Origin: an uncultured Bacteroidales bacterium
GTDB taxonomy: Bacteria; Bacteroidota; Bacteroidia; Bacteroidales; Muribaculaceae
Reading direction: 5' to 3'
DNA length: 5,706 bases
Assembly: GCA_945828175.1 (NCBI GenBank)
Contig: CALZQD010000123.1
Location: forward strand, 1 to 5,706
Shown here: in pieces, positions 1 through 5,706 of the stretch
Layout of the letters: each line of letters opens with the position of its first letter
How positions within the stretch are numbered: position 1 is the first letter of the stretch
Made by a program: the position numbers and the translations under genes
Notes under the pieces: model-generated
What the model was told of the DNA's origin: nothing
The model's database searches: none
What the model saw: only the letters and a program-made list of their open reading frames with translations

Positions 1-45
1 ACACACTGCATATCGTCGGCAGCGTCAGATGTGTATAAGAGACAG
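1..45 (+). other. Illumina Nextera P5-side adapter (sequencing artefact)
   Basis: This is synthetic library sequence, not genome. Bases 1-4 (ACAC) match the end of the P5 primer. Bases 5-12 (ACTGCATA) match a Nextera i5 index that I recall as number 506. Bases 13-26 (TCGTCGGCAGCGTC) are the Read 1 adapter arm, and bases 27-45 are the 19-base Tn5 mosaic end AGATGTGTATAAGAGACAG. All parts are contiguous and in the order found in a finished Nextera library molecule. The contig was therefore extended into an untrimmed adapter, and base 46 marks the tagmentation cut. The index assignment is from memory; the adapter and mosaic end are exact matches to well-known sequences. Confidence 0.97.
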
Positions 46-286
46 GGACAAACTCGTCGTTGCCCGCGCCCGCCGCGCACAGCGTTTCCTCTCGCAGCCC
101 TTCCACGTCGCCGAGCAGTTTACAGGCCTCCCCGGCGTGATGGTGCCCCTGAGCGAGACTATCCGCGGTTTCAAGATGATTCTCAACGGCGAGATGGACG
201 AATACCCCGAACAGGCATTCCTCAACGTCGGCACAATCGACGAAGCAATCGCCAAAGGAAAGAAACTTCTCAGCGAAGTAAAATAA
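46..286 (+). CDS. atpD: F1 ATP synthase subunit beta, C-terminal fragment (5' truncated by contig end)
   Basis: This is the last 79 codons of the catalytic beta subunit of F1, which makes ATP from ADP and phosphate in the cytoplasmic head. The first complete genomic codon (47-49, Asp) corresponds to the last residue of the DELSEED motif, because it leads straight into [18 protein letters not shown], the conserved segment after that motif. The conserved [11 protein letters not shown] and [14 protein letters not shown] segments follow. The nucleotide-binding domain, with Walker A and B, lies upstream and is missing. Base 46 is the third base of the preceding codon. Any upstream start, such as the ATG at 29, is an adapter artefact. 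The gene ends in tandem stops TAATAA (284-289), 21 bases before atpC. The truncation is technical, not a pseudogene. Confidence 0.96.
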
Positions 287-307
287 TAAAGCATATCAAC
301 AATAACC

Positions 308-553
308 ATGATACTAAAAATTATTTCGGCAGTCGAGATCGTCTTCGAGGGTGAAATCACCTCCGTGACGCTGCCCGGCACCATGGGCGCCTTTACGGTG
401 CTGAAAAACCACGCGTCGCTCATTTCGACGCTCGCACCGGGAAAAATAACTTATGTTCCCGCCGGTGAGGCTGAACACGATGCCAGCGAAATCGATATCG
501 AGGGCGGTGTCGCCGACGTCGACAATAATGTAGTATCTGTTTGCCTCTACTGA
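308..553 (+). CDS. atpC: F1 ATP synthase subunit epsilon, short form without C-terminal helical domain
   Basis: Epsilon sits at the foot of the gamma shaft and joins it to the c-ring. At 81 residues, this protein covers only the N-terminal beta-sandwich. It aligns by eye with the start of E. coli AtpC: VEIVFEGEITSVTLPGTMGAFTVLKNHASLIS matches the segment with the GELGIYPGHAPLLT core, and IEGGVADVDNNVVSV matches the LSGGILEVQPGNVTV strand pair. It stops just after the last strand, so the two-helix C-terminal domain that inhibits ATP hydrolysis in many bacteria is absent. Typical full-length epsilon is about 130-140 residues. The short form is, to my knowledge, usual in Bacteroidetes rather than a frameshift, since the next gene starts 4 bases after the stop. 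The start ATG has no Shine-Dalgarno sequence. Confidence 0.93.
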   Translation: MILKIISAVEIVFEGEITSVTLPGTMGAFTVLKNHASLISTLAPGKITYVPAGEAEHDASEIDIEGGVADVDNNVVSVCLY

Positions 554-557
554 GATT

Positions 558-1697
558 ATGAAGAAACTCCTGTCGATAATAACAGTCATGCTTCTGGCTC
601 TGGTCGCGGCGCCCGCCGTCTCGGCTGCTGACGCCGAAGAAGGCCATGACGGGAAACTCGATCCTAAAGAAATCATCTTCGAGCATCTCGGAGACGGTTA
701 CGGCTGGGAGGTTCCCTTCAACCACCATGTGCGCATGCCTCTGCCCTGCATCGTCATCGGCAAAGACGGTCTGCACATATTCTCGTCGTCGCGCATCGCC
801 GACGGCAAGACATATGTCGACGGCAAAGCCGAGTTTAAGATTGCCGGCCACGACAGCAAATACAAAGGCAAGATTGTCGAAATCGTCGACGGCCACGAAG
901 AAAAGCCTATCGACATCTCGATTACCAAAAACGTCTGCGCGATTTTCATCACCGTCCTGATTGTCATCGCCATGATGTTTGCCGTCGCACGCTTCCACCG
1001 CCGCAACGGCTTCCATGCCCCCCGCAAAGGCCTCGGTGCGATAGAGTCGCTCATTGTCTTCATATATGACTCGGTAGTCAAGGAGACTCTCGGCGACAAT
1101 GCAAAGAAATTCGCGCCTTATCTGCTGACGGTGTTCTTCTTCATCTTCACGATGAACCTCATGGGCCTGATGGTGGTCTTCCCCGGCGGCGCGAATCTGA
1201 CAGGCAATATCGCCGTAACCCTTGTGCTCTCGATTATCACTTTCCTTGTGACAAACCTGTTTGCCACAAAACATTACTGGAAAGAGATTTTTTGGCCCGA
1301 CGTGCCTCTTTGGCTCAAATTCCCTCTGCCGATTATGCCCGCAATCGAGATATTCGGTATGTTCACGAAGCCGGCGGCACTCACAGTGCGTCTCTTCGCA
1401 AACATGATGGGCGGCCACATGATAGTCATCGTGCTGACATTGCTGATCTTTATCTTCGCAGCGGTAAATCCGGTTGCCGGTGGTGCGACAACAGTGGTGT
1501 CGGTACTCTTCTCGATATTCATGCTCCTCATTGACGTTCTGGTCAGCTTTATCCAGGCTTATGTCTTCACGATGCTTTCAACCATCTTTATTTCTTTGGC
1601 TCAGGCGAAGGAAGAGCATCACGAAAAGAAAGTCGAGGCCCGCGAAGAAAAAGAAAATAAGGCAGAGGCAGCCCAGCTCGCCGCAACACAGAAATAG
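558..1697 (+). CDS. atpB: Fo ATP synthase subunit a, with signal peptide and long periplasmic N-terminus
   Basis: Subunit a forms the two proton half-channels beside the c-ring. The protein has 379 residues, against about 270 in E. coli. Residues 1-23 look like a cleavable signal peptide (MKKLL, hydrophobic core, cleavage after AVSA). Residues 24 to about 120 form a hydrophilic domain including FEHLGDGYGWEVPFNHH. Membrane segments follow at roughly 126-146, 187-210, 217-236, 262-305 and 312-350. The essential arginine is Arg278 in RLFANMMGGH, equivalent to E. coli Arg210, and Gln333 in FIQAYVF matches E. coli Gln252. His287 and Asp326 occupy the places of E. coli Glu219 and His245, a swapped arrangement. 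The C-terminus (351-379) is a highly charged Lys/Glu tail. The start lies 4 bases after the atpC stop, so translation may be coupled. The extended, secreted N-terminus is typical of Bacteroidetes homologues as I know them. Confidence 0.95.
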   Translation: MKKLLSIITVMLLALVAAPAVSAADAEEGHDGKLDPKEIIFEHLGDGYGWEVPFNHHVRMPLPCIVIGKDGLHIFSSSRIADGKTYVDGKAEFKIAGHDSKYKGKIVEIVDGHEEKPIDISITKNVCAIFITVLIVIAMMFAVARFHRRNGFHAPRKGLGAIESLIVFIYDSVVKETLGDNAKKFAPYLLTVFFFIFTMNLMGLMVVFPGGANLTGNIAVTLVLSIITFLVTNLFATKHYWKEIFWPDVPLWLKFPLPIMPAIEIFGMFTKPAALTVRLFANMMGGHMIVIVLTLLIFIFAAVNPVAGGATTVVSVLFSIFMLLIDVLVSFIQAYVFTMLSTIFISLAQAKEEHHEKKVEAREEKENKAEAAQLAATQK

Positions 1698-1979
<282 letters not shown>

Positions 1980-1996
1980 TCTCAAATTAAATTCAA

Positions 1997-2494
1997 ATGG
2001 ATCTTTTCACGCCTGACCTCGGCTTGATATTCTGGATGTTCGTATCCTTTGCCGTGCTCTTTTTCATCCTCTGGAAATTTGCGTGGCCGGTCATCTTAAA
2101 GACTGTTGATAGCCGTGCCGATCTTATCGACAAAGGTGTGGAGTATGCCCAGAACGCTAAGCAGCAGCTTGACGAAGCCAAAAAGAATGCCGATCAGTAC
2201 ATAGCCGACGCCCGTCGCCAACAGGCTGACATGCTCCGCGATGCAGACCGCATCAAGACCCAGATCATCGAAGAGGCCCGCAGCGCCGCTCAGGTCGAGG
2301 CCCAGAAGGTGATGGACGCCGCTAAGGTACAGATCGAACAGCAGCAGAAAGAAGCTCAGCATCAGTTCCGCAATCAGGTCAGCGAATTCGCCCTCCAGAT
2401 TGCCGAAAAAGTAGTCAAGAACCAGATGGCCGACACCAAGGCGCAGACTAAACTCGTCGACAAGCTCCTTGACGAGATGGCCGATAAAAACTAA
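1997..2494 (+). CDS. atpF: Fo ATP synthase subunit b (peripheral stalk)
   Basis: Subunit b anchors the stator stalk in the membrane and reaches up to delta and alpha, keeping the head from turning with the rotor. The 165-residue protein (E. coli 156) has a short N-terminus with FTPDLGLIFW, one membrane helix at about 9-30, then WPVILKTVDSRADLI, the usual junction leading into the stalk. Residues from about 40 to 145 are a long charged helix rich in Ala, Gln, Lys and Glu (for example QQLDEAKKNADQYIADARRQ), as expected of a coiled-coil dimer. The end (EFALQIAEKVVKNQM to the C-terminus) matches the delta-binding region. Only one b gene is seen, which suggests a homodimer rather than a b/b' pair. 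It lies 5 bases before atpH. Confidence 0.95.
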   Translation: MDLFTPDLGLIFWMFVSFAVLFFILWKFAWPVILKTVDSRADLIDKGVEYAQNAKQQLDEAKKNADQYIADARRQQADMLRDADRIKTQIIEEARSAAQVEAQKVMDAAKVQIEQQQKEAQHQFRNQVSEFALQIAEKVVKNQMADTKAQTKLVDKLLDEMADKN

Positions 2495-2499
2495 GCTTA

Positions 2500-3042
2500 A
2501 TGAACGAAGGACTTATACCACACCGATATGCCAAAGCGCTCTATAAAGTTGCCGTCGAACGCGGCGAAGACCGGGCGCTCTATGACCTCTGCGGCCGGCT
2601 CGCTGACGCTTTCGCCGAAGAACCGACTATCCAGCAGACGGTCGCAAACCCCTTTGTCTCCGACGCCGACAAACTAAAGCTGCTCATGACAGCCGCCGGC
2701 GCCACCGACAAAGACCATACCTACTGCGATTTCCTGAAACTGCTCGCCGACAACCGTCGCATTGATTTCGCGGGCGCTGTCGCCCGTGACTATCGGGCTA
2801 TCTATCGCTGTCAGAACAATATCTATCGCGTCGATGTGGTATCTGCCGCTAAATTAGATCCATCAGAAGAAGAGCGCCTCAAAAAGCTGATCGAAGACCG
2901 GCTCGACGGCGGTAAAATGGAATATACCTCTTCGGTCGATTCGTCGCTCATCGGCGGCTTTACTGTAAACATCGACAACAGGCGTCTCGATGCCTCTGTC
3001 AAAAATCAACTCAAACAGCTGCGCCTGGCGCTCATTAATTAA
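2500..3042 (+). CDS. atpH: F1 ATP synthase subunit delta (OSCP-type stalk connector)
   Basis: Delta joins the peripheral stalk b to the top of the alpha3beta3 head. The 180-residue length fits the family (E. coli 177). The N-terminal helical domain opens with the conserved HRYAKALYKVA (residues 8-18) and includes VANPFVSDADKLKLL. A linker follows the LLADNRRI segment. The C-terminal domain has the family signature DSSLIGGF (147-154), then ASVKNQLKQLRLAL at the end, which contacts b. The start at 2500 is 5 bases after the atpF stop with no ribosome-binding motif, so coupling to atpF translation is likely. The stop lies within the AT-rich ATTAATTAA, and 27 bases separate it from atpA. Delta is the least conserved subunit, but both end motifs are clear. 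Confidence 0.94.
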   Translation: MNEGLIPHRYAKALYKVAVERGEDRALYDLCGRLADAFAEEPTIQQTVANPFVSDADKLKLLMTAAGATDKDHTYCDFLKLLADNRRIDFAGAVARDYRAIYRCQNNIYRVDVVSAAKLDPSEEERLKKLIEDRLDGGKMEYTSSVDSSLIGGFTVNIDNRRLDASVKNQLKQLRLALIN

Positions 3043-3069
3043 TTTGAAAATCTTTACCAAAGCATAACA

Positions 3070-4641
<1,572 letters not shown>

Positions 4642-4676
4642 AACATAATCGTCAGAATACTTTTTAATACATCAAG

Positions 4677-5567
4677 ATGGCAACACTAAGAGAGTTAAAA
4701 GGACGCATCGGGTCGGTCGCCTCATCAGAGAAAATCACCGGCGCCATGAAAATGATTTCGTCGGCCAAAATGCACAAGGCCGAGGGAGCGCTCAAGCGTC
4801 TGGTGCCTTTCCGCAATCAGATCGAGACGATAATGGGCAATCTGCTCAGCGCCGATGCCGACTTCACATCTCCTCTCGTCGAGTCTCATCTTGAAGTCAA
4901 ACGCGTCAGCCTCGTCGTTCTCGGTAGCGACGAGGGCCTCTGCGGCGCATACAACACCAATATCTTCAAGCAGCTTGTCGCCCGTATCGACGAGCTGCGC
5001 GAACGATATGGCCTCGGTGTCGCTGTCGATGTTTATCCGGTCGGCAAGAAGATGCTCAAGGCCGTTACCAAGATCGACCGTAAAGGTGTCGATATCGTCA
5101 AAGACATTGCGGTCACCTCGAAAAGCGAGGGCCGCAGCGTCAGAGACTTCATGGCGGCTCTCAACGACGCTTACGTCTCGGGTGCCACCGACCGTGTCGA
5201 GGTCATCTATGTCCATTATCATTCGGCCGGACGCCAGCGCCTGACCGACATCACCTTCCTGCCCGTCAACAGCGCCGATCTCGGCGGCGACGCCGCAGCA
5301 AAAGGCGCTTCGAGGCCTTATCTCTTCGAGCCCGACCCGCAGACAATCTTCAGCACAGTTCTGCCGCTCTATCTCCTCTCGACAATGCAGGAGATTTTCG
5401 CCCAGAACCGTGCATCGGAACAGGCTGCCCGCGTCATGGCTATGCAGAGCGCAAACGACAATGCCAAGAAGCTCCTCGAACAACTTCAACTCGAATACAA
5501 CAAACTGCGTCAGCAAAGCATCACCAGCGAACTGCTCGACATCGTCGGCGGTCAGGTCAGAGACTGA
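4677..5567 (+). CDS. atpG: F1 ATP synthase subunit gamma (central shaft)
   Basis: Gamma is the rotating shaft that carries torque from the c-ring into the alpha3beta3 head. The protein has 296 residues (E. coli 287). The N-terminal shaft helix is ATLRELKGRIGSVASSEKIT followed by GAMKMISSAKM, the family signature. The central Rossmann-like domain contains VVLGSDEGLCGAYNTN (GSDEGLCG at 83-90), matching E. coli STDRGLCGG. The C-terminal shaft helix has ASEQAARVMAMQSANDNAKK and ends with YNKLRQQSITSELLDIVGG, the conserved gamma terminus, plus a short QVRD tail. Both coiled-coil halves are complete. It is the last ATP synthase gene of the block; a 48-base AT-rich gap follows, with no terminator. 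Confidence 0.97.
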   Translation: MATLRELKGRIGSVASSEKITGAMKMISSAKMHKAEGALKRLVPFRNQIETIMGNLLSADADFTSPLVESHLEVKRVSLVVLGSDEGLCGAYNTNIFKQLVARIDELRERYGLGVAVDVYPVGKKMLKAVTKIDRKGVDIVKDIAVTSKSEGRSVRDFMAALNDAYVSGATDRVEVIYVHYHSAGRQRLTDITFLPVNSADLGGDAAAKGASRPYLFEPDPQTIFSTVLPLYLLSTMQEIFAQNRASEQAARVMAMQSANDNAKKLLEQLQLEYNKLRQQSITSELLDIVGGQVRD

Positions 5568-5615
5568 CGGTAAAGTGAAATATATAATAGTAAAACTTGA
5601 TAGACCATATTTTCA
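5568..5615 (+). other. AT-rich gap between atpG and the nuoI-like gene, no terminator seen
   Basis: The 48 bases are about 25% G+C, far below the flanking genes. No stem-loop with a T-run is present, so transcription probably continues from atpG into the next gene. The TATATAATAG stretch at 5581-5590 could act as a promoter element, but I do not see a matching TTTG box at the Bacteroidetes -33 position, so I do not call a promoter. Confidence 0.4.
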
Positions 5616-5706
5616 ATGGGTAGTGTAAAAGATTATTTTTCATCATTAGGTTCGGGTATCGCAAGCCTTGTAAAAGGCATGCAGGTCACCGGCAAGGAAT
5701 TTGTCA
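5616..5706 (+). CDS. nuoI: Probable NADH-quinone oxidoreductase subunit I, N-terminal fragment (runs off the window)
   Basis: An ATG at 5616 opens a frame of 30 codons that stays open to the last base. It reads MGSVKDYFSSLGSGI, then ASLVKGMQVTGKEFV. This resembles the amphipathic N-terminal helix of NuoI, the 23-kDa-type complex I subunit that carries two [4Fe-4S] clusters, in which a 'YF..I..G...L..G..VT.K.F' pattern precedes the cluster domain. The cysteine motifs (CxxCxxCxxxCP, twice) would lie beyond the window, so the call rests on a short pattern and on memory of family sequences. The gene has the same strand as the ATP synthase genes and low-GC leader spacing like theirs. It could instead be another ferredoxin-like or unrelated membrane-associated protein. 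Confidence 0.5.
   Translation, partial: MGSVKDYFSSLGSGIASLVKGMQVTGKEFV

Noticed and set aside
27..45. Possible end of a Tn5-like transposon
   Set aside because: The 19 bases are the engineered mosaic end, and they are joined to the Illumina Read 1 arm and index, so this is library adapter and not an insertion in the genome.
420..1418. 332-codon open frame on the minus strand opposite atpB
   Set aside because: It is a shadow. The + strand uses codons ending in C heavily, which leaves few stops in the antisense frame; the translation is low-complexity His/Asp/Arg-rich with no family resemblance, while atpB on the + strand is clear.
3043..3069. Internal promoter in the atpH-atpA gap (TTTG at 3043-3046)
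   Set aside because: A TTTG is present, but no TAnnTTTG box follows at the right distance within the 27-base gap.
4658..4665. TACTTTTT in the atpA-atpG gap as a Bacteroidetes -7 promoter box (TAnnTTTG)
   Set aside because: It lacks the final G, and there is no TTTG box about 20 bases upstream; AT-rich gaps produce such partial matches by chance.
4725..5516. 263-codon minus-strand frame opposite atpG
   Set aside because: Shadow of atpG. It shows no recognisable domain and would overlap the conserved gene throughout.
5556..5568. Inverted repeat GTCAG-AGA-CTGAC over the atpG stop, as a possible terminator
   Set aside because: The stem is only 5 bp and the next bases are GGTAAAG, with no T-run; it is mostly inside coding sequence and likely due to chance.
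5410..5628. 72-codon + strand frame overlapping the end of atpG
   Set aside because: It is an out-of-frame reading of conserved atpG sequence, with a Ser/Thr/Asn-rich peptide and no match to any family I know.

Overview
The window is one co-directional block on the + strand. It encodes nearly a complete F-type (F1Fo) ATP synthase, followed by the first 30 codons of a gene that looks like a complex I (NADH:quinone oxidoreductase) subunit. The organism is most likely an uncultured or gut-type member of the Bacteroidales (Bacteroidetes). The evidence is the gene order (beta and epsilon first, then a, c, b, delta, alpha, gamma), an 81-residue epsilon subunit with no C-terminal domain, a subunit a with a cleavable signal peptide and a long periplasmic N-terminus, no Shine-Dalgarno sequences, and A/T-rich gaps between GC-richer genes. 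A Muribaculaceae-like genome would fit, but the family is a guess.

Layout. Bases 1-45 are not biological: they match the Illumina Nextera P5-side adapter (end of the P5 primer, an i5 index, and the Read 1 transposase adapter with its mosaic end). Genomic sequence starts at base 46, inside the DELSEED motif of atpD (beta subunit), so only the last 79 codons of that gene are present. Then come atpC (epsilon, 308-553), atpB (a, 558-1697), atpE (c, 1740-1979), atpF (b, 1997-2494), atpH (delta, 2500-3042), atpA (alpha, 3070-4641) and atpG (gamma, 4677-5567). After a 48-base AT-rich gap a nuoI-like reading frame starts at 5616 and runs off the end. The longest gap between genes is 48 bases, and no terminator or convincing internal promoter is visible, so the block is probably transcribed as one operon from a promoter upstream of the window.

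How the genes work together. Subunits a and c form the proton path in the membrane. Alpha, beta, gamma and epsilon form the catalytic head and its rotor shaft, and b and delta form the peripheral stalk holding the head still. Catalytic and coupling residues that can be checked are present: Walker A and B and the arginine finger in alpha, Arg278 in a, and Glu63 in c. Together they indicate a working, probably proton-coupled enzyme. Complex I, if the last gene is part of it, would help supply the proton gradient.

I found no mobile element, CRISPR array, RNA gene or undescribed system. The points of interest are the adapter at the left end and several lineage-type features of the ATP synthase.
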